From Paludibacteraceae bacterium (GTDB lineage: Bacteria; Bacteroidota; Bacteroidia; Bacteroidales; Paludibacteraceae), in contig JAILMN010000025.1 of the NCBI GenBank assembly GCA_024692565.1, positions 100,476 to 164,475 on the forward strand: a DNA stretch of 64,000 bases, given 5' to 3'. The position numbers were made by a program, and so were the translations under genes. This document shows positions 28,560-37,946 of the stretch, piece after piece. Position 1 is the first letter of the stretch. Every line of letters begins with the position of its first letter. The notes beneath the pieces were generated by a model. It searched no databases. It was given only the letters and a program-made list of their open reading frames with translations, and was not told the origin of the DNA.

Positions 28560-29115
28560 ATGTCTTTAATAATTCGTTTCTTCGTTCTTGCAACCCTTCT
28601 TTCCGCCAGTTCTGTGTCCAAAATCTGACATCTGACATCTGATATCTGACATCTGACTTCTGATCACTGACCACCTTGGCTGCCCGCTCTCCTGCGGCGT
28701 TAATCTGCTCTAAATTCTTCCATCGGGACGAGGCGAGGGTAGTGGCAAAATAGGGTATTCCTAACTCCTGCGCCTTGCGTGCCGTGGCTAATAAGCGGTG
28801 GTAGAAGCAGGCTTCGCATCGCTTACCTCGCTCCGGCTCGTGCTCTAATCCCCGCACCGCGCAAAGCCATTCGTCATGATTCCAGTCGCCGTCAATCCAT
28901 TGGATGCCTAATGACTCGGCGTGCCGTTTGCTCTCGTTCTTGCGGATTTCGTATTCCTCCTGCGGGTATATATTCGGGTTGTAATAGTATATCGTGGGCG
29001 TTATCCCGTGCGCCAACAACCATTCTACGATAGCGCTTGAGCACGGCGCACAGCAGGCGTGAAGCAGCACGCGCGTACATCCTTCCGGCACTATGATCGA
29101 TGACGTCTTACCCAT
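28501..29115 (-). CDS. queH: Epoxyqueuosine reductase QueH
   Basis: QueH performs the last step of queuosine synthesis in tRNA and replaces QueG in many anaerobes. The 204-residue product shows LLHACCAPCSSA (adjacent Cys pair plus CxxC), NPNIYPQEEYEIRK, the RCEACFYHRL motif and the C-terminal YCGCEFS. The ATG at 29115 overlaps the stop of the DUF4421 gene (TAATG), which settles the start over a 12-residue longer version. A seven-base tandem repeat (28624-28672) is read in frame as VVSDQKSDVRYQMSDVRF between conserved blocks. The 3' 59 bases overlap the next gene. Confidence 0.93.
   Translation of the reverse strand: MGKTSSIIVPEGCTRVLLHACCAPCSSAIVEWLLAHGITPTIYYYNPNIYPQEEYEIRKNESKRHAESLGIQWIDGDWNHDEWLCAVRGLEHEPERGKRCEACFYHRLLATARKAQELGIPYFATTLASSRWKNLEQINAAGERAAKVVSDQKSDVRYQMSDVRFWTQNWRKEGLQERRNELLKTYAFYNQTYCGCEFSMPARN
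28624..28672. repeat. Seven tandem 7-base units inside queH
   Basis: TCTGACA-type units start at 28624, 28631, 28638, 28645, 28652, 28659 and 28666. Copies: TCTGACA, TCTGACA, TCTGATA, TCTGACA, TCTGACT, TCTGATC, ACTGACC. Read on the minus strand as TCAGATG-type words. Confidence 0.9.
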
Positions 29116-30344
29116 TATATCAGCGGCGAGTAGAAATAGTCCGTAACCCACTTCGGCAACCTCGATTTGCGCGGCACAACCGGTTCTATCGGCGCCAACA
29201 CGCCGTTCTGGCGATCGTAGTCCAACGAACGCTGTACGCGGTCGCGACCCGCACCGAAACGAACGCCTATCGTGATGCGTGCCTGCCAGTTCCAGTTATC
29301 CATGTGCAGCTTACTCAACTCATCTTCACGCGCCGTGAACCGGATGTTATTGGCTTGACCGTACGCCGACAGATGTACCCATTTATTGATTTCCCAACTC
29401 ACTGCCGCACGGATGTTACCCGTCACGTGAACCGGATACTTCGGCTTAATCGTGTATTGCGGCATACCGGGTAACTCCATTGTATCCGCCAACGCGAACG
29501 ATATCTGGTCTATCGAGTAGCATACCAATTCGGCGTTTGCCGATAGGTGCAGAATCACTTTACCTTTGTTCGGCGTGTAGTTGATGCCGTATCCTATACC
29601 TACCGCCACCTGGTGCGTCACCATACGCGATACATCGTCCATCAGCATCACGAATACCGGCTTACCCTGATACGTCACCGAGTCGTGCAGCGATAGGTCC
29701 GTCGATAAATACGTCAATGATAGCAGCAGCGAACCGGCTGTCTTACGTTGGATATACGATTGCTTGATAGCCGCCTGATGCGAGTAATGAGCGGCGTTCA
29801 GCGCGTACCAAACCGACAGACGCGTGTTCGTGATCCACATATAGCCGGGCTTCATATCCGTGGTAGGGATATCCGGATAATTATGCAAGGTCAGATAGCC
29901 GCGGATGTCCGTACTCGTTGCGCGGTCGAACTCCAAGCCGAAACGCTTACTGCCTAACGACAGACTCAATTTCTGCGAGTACGCATGCAGCACGTCCCAA
30001 CTGTAACTCACGCCGAACGAACGGTAACCCGCATTGAATCCTAAATCCACACTCGGCGTCGTCCGACTCGCAAACGTGATCGTGCCTATGTCATCCACAT
30101 CGCGCAGATCCAGCATCGAGTTGATACCTACCATACTCGTCGTGTACGCCAAGCGCCAACTGTGCTCGGGTAGGGTGATATAATTGGTGTCCACGCCCTG
30201 CAGCAGGAAATTATCAAGACGATAAGCCATCCGGTAGAACCACCGCAAACCCTTGCTCGGCACTTTCTCTTCCGCGCACACTGTCCCTGCATGCATCATC
30301 AGCACGCCGAACACCAATCCTATGAATAACCTTCTTGTTCTCAC
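29115..30344 (-). CDS. DUF4421-like outer-membrane protein
   Basis: The 409-residue product has a signal peptide (RRLFIGLVFGVLMMHAGTVCA), then the DUF4421-type opening LDNFLLQGVDTNYITLPEHSWRL and a series of beta-barrel strands ending ITIGVRFGAGRDRVQ. The role of the family is unknown. The reading frame extends far upstream, but the promoter at 30356-30387 means translation must begin downstream of it. A GTG at 30344 gives the signal-peptide start, and no ATG fits. It is the first gene of the six-gene minus-strand operon and is coupled to queH. Confidence 0.75.
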   Translation of the reverse strand: MRTRRLFIGLVFGVLMMHAGTVCAEEKVPSKGLRWFYRMAYRLDNFLLQGVDTNYITLPEHSWRLAYTTSMVGINSMLDLRDVDDIGTITFASRTTPSVDLGFNAGYRSFGVSYSWDVLHAYSQKLSLSLGSKRFGLEFDRATSTDIRGYLTLHNYPDIPTTDMKPGYMWITNTRLSVWYALNAAHYSHQAAIKQSYIQRKTAGSLLLSLTYLSTDLSLHDSVTYQGKPVFVMLMDDVSRMVTHQVAVGIGYGINYTPNKGKVILHLSANAELVCYSIDQISFALADTMELPGMPQYTIKPKYPVHVTGNIRAAVSWEINKWVHLSAYGQANNIRFTAREDELSKLHMDNWNWQARITIGVRFGAGRDRVQRSLDYDRQNGVLAPIEPVVPRKSRLPKWVTDYFYSPLI

Positions 30345-30355
30345 TTTTGCGGCTG

Positions 30356-30387
30356 CAAAAGTACTGCTTTTTTTCCACATATGCAAA
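30356..30387 (-). promoter_or_regulatory. Promoter for the DUF4421-queH-VTC operon
   Basis: On the minus strand TTTG (30384-30387), a 20-base spacer, then TACTTTTG (30356-30363). Only about 12 bases separate it from the GTG start, so the leader is very short. Confidence 0.8.
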
Positions 30388-30432
30388 TTTTTTCGCGTTT
30401 TTGCCTCGATTCTTACAAAAGAGCAACTTTTT

Positions 30433-30464
30433 CTTGCATATATCATTTTTTTTTCGTACCTTTG
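30433..30464 (+). promoter_or_regulatory. Promoter for the DUF4846 fusion and AddAB-like genes
   Basis: CTTG at 30433-30436, a 20-base spacer, then TACCTTTG at 30457-30464. Confidence 0.8.
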
Positions 30465-30489
30465 CAGCCGCAAACCTTTTTTTGACACG

Positions 30490-32142
30490 ATGAAACTAAA
30501 ACGAATATTTATTGCTGTGATAGGAGCGGCGATGATGATGGGTGCGGGTGCGACTAACTCTGTGCCGGAAGGTGGACTCAGCGGGATCTTCTCCGTCAGT
30601 TCGACGAAGAAAGTGTATTTCGCCATGGGTAACGTCCAGTATAACGAAGACGGCTACTACGGCAAGGCGAAGTTCGCCGACCATCAATGGGAGATCGTAG
30701 GTGACGCTACGCAAGGCGATGTTTATTACGACGGCGTCAAATGCGACAACAACAAGCTCAAACGCGGCTTCGCGGGGTGGGCTGACCTCTTCGAATGGGG
30801 TGGGAACATGTCGCAGAACTCTGCCGTGTATGTCTATTCCACGTTCTATGGTTACAACGACTGGGGTCAATGGGCATACCATAACGGCGGTTACCCCAAA
30901 GGCGACCTATGGCGCACGTTGAGTTCCGACGAGTGGATTTACCTCTTCGATAAACGTCCAAACGCCACGAAACTGCGCGGACAGGCTACCGTTAACAATC
31001 ATCATGGCTATATATTGCTGCCTGACAGTTGGCAGTTGCCGCAAGGCTTGACTTTCCGTCCGATGCCGAATAACTGGAGCACGAATACCTACACGCTTGA
31101 CCAATGGAACCGTATGGAAGCGAACGGAGCCGTGTTCCTGCCTGCTGCCGGTGTGCGTAACGGCAAGGAGATACAGGGCATCAACATCGTAGGTGCCTAT
31201 TGGACGTCCACCAAATACCGTCAGGAAGGGGAGGGAACGGTTGATGCCAAATGCGTCTGTTTCTTCGCTGACCAAGCCAAACCCAATATGTTCGACACCT
31301 GGCATCGCGGTCTGTCCGTGCGTCTGGTGCAAGATATTGACTATGTCGCACCCAAGAAAAAGAGCGTATGGGACGACGTGACGGACGCGCAACTCGCCAA
31401 ACTGCCGCCGCTTGAACCCGAAGGCGAATGGAAACTATATGCCGACATGCACGTCATTGGCGACATCAACCCGCGTGAGGGCTTCCGACGTATCACTGTG
31501 CCCAAGGGTTCGTTCGCCGAGTTCCTGCGTAATTACCCGCTCAAAGACGACTGGATAGTCTATGACTATACCGGTAAACAGATGTCCACGCAGGCGCAGT
31601 TCGCCTGCTATGCCGTGTTGGATATCGATATCGGTAACCGCGACCTGCTGCAGTGCGCCGACGCGGTGATGCTGCTGCGTGCCGAGTACCTCTACAGCCA
31701 AAAACGATACAAAGAGATCCATTTCAATGCCCTCAGCGGCAAGCGGCTCAACTATACCGACTATGTGCAAGGCGACTACTCGCGCGCGAAATTCCGTAAG
31801 TATATGGATTATGTCTTCGCGTGCGCCAACACCGCTTCGCTCATCAAGGAACTCAAGCCGCGAAACATCAACGACGTCCAGATAGGCGATGTCTTCATCA
31901 CTACCGGTAACCCCGGACATGCGATGATAGTGGTCGATATGGCGCTCGATAAGGACGGCAACCGCTCGCTGCTCCTTGCGCAAGGTATGATGCCGGCGCG
32001 AAGCGTACATGTGGTTACCAACCTCGAGCATGGCGAAGACACACCTTGGTACCTGATTGACAAATACTTGGAGTGGAGTACACTCTTCGTCTTCCCCAAT
32101 TATGTGTTCAGCGCCAGGACGGACCTCAAATGTTTTGAATAG
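30490..32142 (+). CDS. Secreted FISUMP-like / DUF4846 fusion protein
   Basis: The 550-residue product has a signal peptide (KRIFIAVIGAAMMMGAGA). The first half (about 25-285) resembles the formylglycine/FISUMP-like fold found in many Bacteroidota surface proteins: FSVSSTKKVYFAMGNVQYN, DLFEWGG, WRTLSSDEWIYLF, VFLPAAGVRNG, YWTSTKYR and SVRLVQD. The second half (about 310-550) is DUF4846: IHFNALSGKRLNYTDY, FRKYMDYVFACANTASL, and INDVQIGDVFITTGNPGHAMIVVDMA, whose spaced H and D could be catalytic. Neither half has a firm function. The ATG at 30490 follows the promoter. Nine bases separate it from the AddA-like gene. Confidence 0.75.
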   Translation: MKLKRIFIAVIGAAMMMGAGATNSVPEGGLSGIFSVSSTKKVYFAMGNVQYNEDGYYGKAKFADHQWEIVGDATQGDVYYDGVKCDNNKLKRGFAGWADLFEWGGNMSQNSAVYVYSTFYGYNDWGQWAYHNGGYPKGDLWRTLSSDEWIYLFDKRPNATKLRGQATVNNHHGYILLPDSWQLPQGLTFRPMPNNWSTNTYTLDQWNRMEANGAVFLPAAGVRNGKEIQGINIVGAYWTSTKYRQEGEGTVDAKCVCFFADQAKPNMFDTWHRGLSVRLVQDIDYVAPKKKSVWDDVTDAQLAKLPPLEPEGEWKLYADMHVIGDINPREGFRRITVPKGSFAEFLRNYPLKDDWIVYDYTGKQMSTQAQFACYAVLDIDIGNRDLLQCADAVMLLRAEYLYSQKRYKEIHFNALSGKRLNYTDYVQGDYSRAKFRKYMDYVFACANTASLIKELKPRNINDVQIGDVFITTGNPGHAMIVVDMALDKDGNRSLLLAQGMMPARSVHVVTNLEHGEDTPWYLIDKYLEWSTLFVFPNYVFSARTDLKCFE

Positions 32143-32151
32143 AATTCTCCG

Positions 32152-35100
32152 ATGAATACGGCACTAATCGACATCAAGCACCCCGTGACGATTTGTCGCG
32201 CATCAGCGGGCACCGGCAAGACCTACACGCTGGCGGCGTATTATGTGGGTTTGTTGCTGTCCGGAGAGGACTATCGTTCCATTCTCGCCATCACTTTCAC
32301 CAACAAGGCTACAGCCGAGATGAGCGAACGTATCTTGGGCTATCTGCACAGCATCTCGCAGGGCGAACAGCAGGCTTTCTTAACCTATGCGCGGTCGTTC
32401 ATGCTGCGCGACGCCAACGCTCAGGACAGCATGCTCCAACAGCGGGCAGGGGAGTGCTTCAAGCAGATGTTGCTCGATTATGACAACGTCCAGATTCAGA
32501 CCATCGATTCGTTCCTGCAAACGCTGCTGAGCGGTCTGGCAGGTGTGCTCCGCATGAGCGCAGGGCTGAATACCGAACTCGATATCGACCATGTGATTCG
32601 TCAAGCCGTCGATCAGCTGCTTACCACCGACCTCACGGCAGCAGACAAGACCATTCTCGAAGACTATATGCGGCTCAAACTCGACCAAGAGTCGCAGTGG
32701 GACGTGCGCCAGAGCCTCTGCATGATGGCGAAAGAATTGTATAACGAATCGGTACAAATGCTCGATGCCAACGGACAAATTCTCTTTGATGCACCGGCCA
32801 TCGAAGCGCGTCGCAAACACATCGAAGCGATGTGGCAGCAAGACGAACAACGCCAAGCCTTAGTGGAGCTGCTGCAGTCCTGCAACCCCGAACCCTATAA
32901 TCACAACACGCGTTATGCCTACGACCGGTTGATGCGTAGCATCCAAGCGCCGGAGAAAATGTCGGCATCCGACCGCTTCCGCGGAGTCAGCGAGAAGAGT
33001 AGTAATGCCGAAGAGATGACGCGTGCCAGCGAACTGGCTGCTGCCGTCAAGCGGCGTTATAACACGCTGCAACTGACGATTCGTTTCAGTCGGGACACCG
33101 AACTGATGGCTTCGCTGCAGGCGCTTATCCAACGAAACCTCGCCGAGACCAACAGTGCCCTGCTGGCGCGTACGGCTGCTACGCTTACCAAAGCCCTCAA
33201 AGCCGGTGATGCGGACTTCATCCTTGAGAAAGCCGGTATCCGATACCGCCATATACTCATTGACGAGTTCCAGGACACCAGTCAGTTGCAGTGGAGCGTC
33301 ATCCGGCAGCTGCTCATGGACGTACTTGCCGGAGCCGGACATACGCTGCTCATCGTGGGCGATATCAAGCAGTCTATTTATCGCTGGCGAAACGGCGATT
33401 GGCATATTATGGACGGCTTGACGAAAGAAGGAGGGAACGAATTAACGAATCAACGCATCAACGAGCGCTTCACCTCGCTTACCCGTAATTTCCGCAGTAG
33501 TGAAGAAGTGGTGCGATTCAATCTGTCCCTCTTTGATTCCATCATCCGCAGCGCCAACGATGCCCTTGTGGAAAGAATCTATGACGAAGGCTTTTCGCCC
33601 GAATCCATCGAGACTTTCTATCAGTCCGATAAGAAAAAAGGCGGTTACGTCCGTTTCCTCGCGATGCCTAAAGGTACGAAGGAAGATCTGACCGTCGATA
33701 TGTTCGATCAAATCGAAGCTTTGCTGCAAAAAGGTGCGGTTCCTTCGAACATTATGATCCTCGTCCGAGAGAAGAAAGAGGCGGCGTTCATCACCGAACT
33801 GCATGCGCAGACAACTGCAGACCAATACCCGCTGTTGTCCCTAGCCGCTATCGTTTCGTCGGATAGTTTCCTTCTCGAGGCTTCCGAAGATGTGCGTTTG
33901 CTGATTGCAGCCCTCCGATACCTTGCTACAGGAGATGACGTAGCGGCGCAATATATCGAGATGCGAAGCCAAAAACCCGCAGTCATCGAGCAAATTCAGT
34001 CCCTCTTCCCGCAGCATACGCCCTTGTACGAAGCCGTCAGTGAACTGGTTAAACTGCTGCTATGCGATGCCGAAGGACGCTATGCAGGTACAGAAACAGC
34101 CTACGTCAACGCGTTCCTTGACCGTACACGCGACTACGTAAGCGCTTACGGCAGTCATCTGCGCGATTTTCTGCTGTACTGGGACGATACGATGCACGCC
34201 AAACCAATCCCCGCTTCGGCTACCGATGCTATCCGAATCCTTACCGTCCACGCCAGCAAAGGACTGCAAGCGCAGACGCTCTTTGTGCCTTTCTGCATGT
34301 GGACCAAAGAAGCCGGTAAACATCCGCAGAAAATATGGTGCCAAGTGGCGCCAGACATTGACGGAGAGGACTTTGTGCCCATCCAAGATGGCGCAGAGAT
34401 GCAAGAATCGGACTATGATGCGCAGTACGCAGAAGAGCACCTCAATATGCGCATAGATAACCTCAACATGCTCTATGTGGCGCTCACCCGCGCAGAAGAT
34501 AACCTCTTTGTGTCCACCGCGTACCCGGTCAATAAAGACGGTAAGATGGGTGCGTGCAACCATGTAGGGCGCTATATCCTCGATTTCATCGGAGAAGATT
34601 CGTATGAGGCAGGCACTCCTGTTATTCGAAAACTTGACACCTCGAAAGCTCGAGATCTTGAACCCCTTACTGCCGAACTATGGGCAAACAGCGACCAAGT
34701 GAAGTTCGTGCAGTCCCAGGAAGGTGCGATGTACACCGATTACGGCGAAGAATCATACCGCCGTTTGGCGCGTATTGACGAGGGAACACTCTGTCATGAG
34801 ATATTCGCGAACTTACGCAAAGCCGATGAACTGGATCAGGTATTAGATGCCTTTGAGAGTCGCGGCGAAATACGCGATAAAGCCTTGCGAGAAGACCTGA
34901 AATCCCTTATTTCCTCGGCTTGGGAAGGAAATGCAGAGATGCGGGATTGGTTCACAGCTCCGTATCAACTGATGCTGGAGCAACCTATCTATATCGACCA
35001 GCGCGAACTGCGACCTGACCGCGTGATGATCAATCCGCAGACCAATGAAGCTATCGTTCTCGATTATAAGTTCGGACACTGGGAAGACAAATATATCACG

Positions 35101-35205
35101 CAAGTACGGGAATATATGGAAGCCCTGCGACGTATAGGACACGCGCCTGTACGCGGATATCTATGGTTCGCACGGCAGAATAAACTCGTAGAGGTTAGAG
35201 ATTAG
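32152..35205 (+). CDS. UvrD-type helicase-nuclease, AddA/RecB-like subunit
   Basis: The 1017-residue protein has all SF1A helicase motifs: ASAGTGKTYTL (I), ITFTNKATAEM (Ia), LIDEFQDTSQLQ (II), IVGDIKQSIYRWRNGD (III), RNFRSS (IV), ILTVHASKGLQAQTLFVPF (V) and MLYVALTRAEDNL (VI). The C-terminal RecB-family nuclease core is AIVLDYKFGHWEDKY...QVREYMEAL. With the next gene it should form an AddAB-type enzyme that processes double-strand breaks for RecA. Two in-frame repeat-like inserts are visible, at 33436-33467 (NELTNQRINERF) and 34627-34663. Its stop codon lies in a repeat at 35190-35217. Confidence 0.9.
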   Translation: MNTALIDIKHPVTICRASAGTGKTYTLAAYYVGLLLSGEDYRSILAITFTNKATAEMSERILGYLHSISQGEQQAFLTYARSFMLRDANAQDSMLQQRAGECFKQMLLDYDNVQIQTIDSFLQTLLSGLAGVLRMSAGLNTELDIDHVIRQAVDQLLTTDLTAADKTILEDYMRLKLDQESQWDVRQSLCMMAKELYNESVQMLDANGQILFDAPAIEARRKHIEAMWQQDEQRQALVELLQSCNPEPYNHNTRYAYDRLMRSIQAPEKMSASDRFRGVSEKSSNAEEMTRASELAAAVKRRYNTLQLTIRFSRDTELMASLQALIQRNLAETNSALLARTAATLTKALKAGDADFILEKAGIRYRHILIDEFQDTSQLQWSVIRQLLMDVLAGAGHTLLIVGDIKQSIYRWRNGDWHIMDGLTKEGGNELTNQRINERFTSLTRNFRSSEEVVRFNLSLFDSIIRSANDALVERIYDEGFSPESIETFYQSDKKKGGYVRFLAMPKGTKEDLTVDMFDQIEALLQKGAVPSNIMILVREKKEAAFITELHAQTTADQYPLLSLAAIVSSDSFLLEASEDVRLLIAALRYLATGDDVAAQYIEMRSQKPAVIEQIQSLFPQHTPLYEAVSELVKLLLCDAEGRYAGTETAYVNAFLDRTRDYVSAYGSHLRDFLLYWDDTMHAKPIPASATDAIRILTVHASKGLQAQTLFVPFCMWTKEAGKHPQKIWCQVAPDIDGEDFVPIQDGAEMQESDYDAQYAEEHLNMRIDNLNMLYVALTRAEDNLFVSTAYPVNKDGKMGACNHVGRYILDFIGEDSYEAGTPVIRKLDTSKARDLEPLTAELWANSDQVKFVQSQEGAMYTDYGEESYRRLARIDEGTLCHEIFANLRKADELDQVLDAFESRGEIRDKALREDLKSLISSAWEGNAEMRDWFTAPYQLMLEQPIYIDQRELRPDRVMINPQTNEAIVLDYKFGHWEDKYITQVREYMEALRRIGHAPVRGYLWFARQNKLVEVRD
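33436..33467. repeat. Four tandem 8-base units inside the AddA-like gene
   Basis: AACGAATT, AACGAATC, AACGCATC and AACGAGCG run consecutively from 33436. They encode the stretch just before the helicase motif IV RNFRSS. Confidence 0.8.
34627..34663. repeat. In-frame TCGAAA/CTCGAG element, AddA-like copy
   Basis: A 22-base stretch beginning CTTGAC and ending GCTCGAG matches 18 of 22 positions of a stretch in mtaB (38837-38880) and is read in the same frame in both (LDTSKAR here, LEMSKSR there). Confidence 0.5.
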
Positions 35206-35217
35206 AGGATTAGAGGT
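35190..35217. repeat. Short TTAGAG-word repeat across a gene border
   Basis: Four degenerate 7-8-base words of the form AGAG(G/A)(A)TT run from the last codons of the AddA-like gene to just before the AddB-like start. The TAG stop (35203-35205) lies within them. Confidence 0.75.
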
Positions 35218-35219
35218 AT

Positions 35220-37946
35220 ATGGTAAATAGTTTTTTACAACAGGTAGCACGCCAAATCATCGAACGCATCGATTGGAAGCAGTTACGTAATACGATTTTG
35301 GTATTACCTTCTCATCGTGCCGGATTGGTGCTCAAAAACGAACTGCTGCGTCTGCAAAAAGAGCAACACGCGCAAGCCGTGTGGGCACCTACCGTACTGA
35401 CTCTCACGCAGTTACAAGACGACCTCAGTCCGCTCTTTCCGGAAGATGAACTGTTCACCATCGTGCGCCTCTACAAACTCTACAGAGGGTTAGAAATAGA
35501 AGATCCGATGCCGCTCGATATGTTCTACGGTTGGGGTAGGCAGATGTTAGCCGATTTTACCAACATAGATGCTTCAATGCCGGCGGAACAAGTACCTAAT
35601 TTCTTCGAGAACACGATTGCGGCGCATGAACTCGAGCAGTGGAAACTGGATCCGGAAACCGAAGAACGTCTGCGTTCGCTCATCAACGGAGAGCGTCCGG
35701 AAATCAGTCATGACAGCGATTCTATCCGTGCACAGTATGAACGTCTCTGGCAGCAGTTATATGCGCTTTATCAGGCGTTGCATGAGCAGATGATTGCCGA
35801 GCAGAAAGGTTACAGCGGTTTGCGCCAACGAAGCGTCATCGAGCATTGGGATGAAGACTATGTGCAATCTAAGATTGCAGGGAAGACCTATGTGTTTGTT
35901 GGTTTCAATTACTTGCTGCCGGTTGAACGCGAACTGATGTTGCGTCTGCGCGATAACAATCAGGCACTCTTCTACTGGGACTATGTGCCGAATTTCGAAA
36001 CCAATGAGAAAGCATTTTCGTTTACGCAACTCAACGCCAGCATCTTAGGTAACAGCGGTGAGCGCATCGCACGGAACGATGAACCGAAAGAGGTAACCAT
36101 CGTTGAATGTGTATCCCGTGAGGCGCAAGCGCAGTATGTGCATCGTTGGTTGCAAGAGAACTATACCGCCAAAGGTCAGAAGACCGGTGTCGTCATCTGT
36201 GACGAGAATATGTTGGAGTCGGTTATCTACACGCTGCCTACCATCACGTTGCCCGGTGAGGACCAACCTGAACCCATCAATATAACCAAAGGTTTTCCGC
36301 TGCGTAACACCGAAATATATGCGCGCGTGCTTCATTGGCTCAATGACCCGCAGCGCGGCAAAGCAGATAGCCTCGTTTCGCCCGCTTTCATCGAACAATT
36401 TGCGGAAGAAACCATCGATCGTCATGACGACATAACGTCATCGCAGCAGGACGACGTGGACGACGCCCCTCTCACTTGGAAAGAACTGCTCATTCTTGAA
36501 TCCGAATACCAAGTGCGGAAAATCATCAATCAGTTGCGTTCTCTCGTCACGAACGGTTTAGGCGACGTGCCGTTTACACTCAAACTGCTGCGCCTGCTCA
36601 TGCGACGCATGATGGAGAGCGTCACGATGCCTTTCCACGGCGAACCTATCACAGATATTCAAATCATGGGTGTACTGGAAACGCGTATGTTGGATTTTGA
36701 CCGCTTGCTGCTGCTGAATGTCGAAGAAGGGGTAGTGCCGCAGAAACAACACGATATATCGTTCATTCCGTTCTACTTGCGTAAGGCTTACCATATGCAG
36801 ACTTCGGACGAACGCGCAACGGTATATGCCTATAATTTCTTCCGTCTGCTTTCCCGCGCCCAACACGCAACGCTCTTATACGCTTCGGCAGAAACCGCCG
36901 AAGGCGGTAAAGGACCTTCGCGTTTCATCATGCAGATCCTCGCTTCGCCCGCTTTCAACGTACTAAAAGCGGCGCTCCAGGAGCCCGGTATCTTGGTTCC
37001 TACGCCGCAAGAGATCGCGTACCAACCGCGTTCTGCACGCTTGACGCGCTTGTCGCCCAGTGCCCTGAATACCTTCATCAATTGTCCGCGCAGTTACTAT
37101 TACCAGTATATATTGGGTATTCAACCCCAAGAAGAAGAGGAAGTAGTCTTCTCTCCGGCGACGATGGGTTCGTTTGTGCATCATGCCTTGGAGTTCATCT
37201 ACACGCACTATATGCATTGTGACAACACGCATCCGGTGCGTATAAACCCCGATGAAATCGAAGCAATTCGTACGGATGAGGCTAAGATGCAGGCGGCTTT
37301 GGATGCAGCATACAAGGCCATGAGCGACTATGATCCGGCTAACCATGTATCGGAGAATGTGGTCATCAAAGGTTACGTCAGCAATGTGTTGGAGCGTGAC
37401 CGGGAGGATACCAAAGTAGGTCTGCAAGTATGGTTGTTGGAGCAGAAACGAATGTTCTCAATGCCCATAGACGGAGTAGGGGACGTGCAGTTAGGCGGTA
37501 TCATTGACAGGCTTGATATATACGGTGCGGAAGGTAATGAAAGACTGCGTGTAGTAGATTATAAATCAGGTAGTTACGGCGACAAAACGCACGCCGATAA
37601 AATGTCTGCTACATGGGCAGATATCATGGAGAATGAGGATAAAGGATACGTTCGTCAGACCCTTATCTATAGTCATGCCGTGCTGCAGCACGATCATGCG
37701 GGACTGCCGGTAGAACCCAACCTCTATTTCTGTCGCCGGAAAGTTACGGACATAGAGACAACCATTGATATAGAAGGCGAACGCGTAAGCGATTATGCAG
37801 CGATTCAGGAACCGTTCTACGAAGCGTTGCGCGCGAAAGTGACGCAGATAGCGCATGCAACCGAGTTTCCGCAATGCGAACCCGATAAATGTCCTTCTTT
37901 CTGTCCGTTTTTTGAATTATGCGGACGGAAGGCTAAAGAGTATTGA
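35220..37946 (+). CDS. PD-(D/E)XK nuclease, AddB-like subunit
   Basis: The 908-residue protein begins with an inactive-looking helicase strand where AddB has Walker A (ILVLPSHRAGLVLKNELLRLQ, no GxGKT). It has a motif resembling helicase motif II to VI regions (LLLLNVEEGVVPQK; VYAYNFFRLLSRAQHATLLYAS), and ends with a RecB-type nuclease domain (LSPSALNTFINCPRSYYYQYILG, LDIYGAEGNERLRVVDYKSGSYGDK). One Cys before the nuclease and three at the end (CEPDKCPSFCPFFELCGRK) match the iron-sulfur-stabilised AddB nuclease. It is the partner of the preceding gene. The 3' end overlaps mtaB by 14 bases. Confidence 0.88.
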   Translation: MVNSFLQQVARQIIERIDWKQLRNTILVLPSHRAGLVLKNELLRLQKEQHAQAVWAPTVLTLTQLQDDLSPLFPEDELFTIVRLYKLYRGLEIEDPMPLDMFYGWGRQMLADFTNIDASMPAEQVPNFFENTIAAHELEQWKLDPETEERLRSLINGERPEISHDSDSIRAQYERLWQQLYALYQALHEQMIAEQKGYSGLRQRSVIEHWDEDYVQSKIAGKTYVFVGFNYLLPVERELMLRLRDNNQALFYWDYVPNFETNEKAFSFTQLNASILGNSGERIARNDEPKEVTIVECVSREAQAQYVHRWLQENYTAKGQKTGVVICDENMLESVIYTLPTITLPGEDQPEPINITKGFPLRNTEIYARVLHWLNDPQRGKADSLVSPAFIEQFAEETIDRHDDITSSQQDDVDDAPLTWKELLILESEYQVRKIINQLRSLVTNGLGDVPFTLKLLRLLMRRMMESVTMPFHGEPITDIQIMGVLETRMLDFDRLLLLNVEEGVVPQKQHDISFIPFYLRKAYHMQTSDERATVYAYNFFRLLSRAQHATLLYASAETAEGGKGPSRFIMQILASPAFNVLKAALQEPGILVPTPQEIAYQPRSARLTRLSPSALNTFINCPRSYYYQYILGIQPQEEEEVVFSPATMGSFVHHALEFIYTHYMHCDNTHPVRINPDEIEAIRTDEAKMQAALDAAYKAMSDYDPANHVSENVVIKGYVSNVLERDREDTKVGLQVWLLEQKRMFSMPIDGVGDVQLGGIIDRLDIYGAEGNERLRVVDYKSGSYGDKTHADKMSATWADIMENEDKGYVRQTLIYSHAVLQHDHAGLPVEPNLYFCRRKVTDIETTIDIEGERVSDYAAIQEPFYEALRAKVTQIAHATEFPQCEPDKCPSFCPFFELCGRKAKEY

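Noticed and set aside
28624..28672. Short regular repeats as a CRISPR array
   Set aside because: Units of 7-21 bases without unique spacers, and no cas genes; the phased TCCGAT arrays (11-base units) fail for the same reasons.
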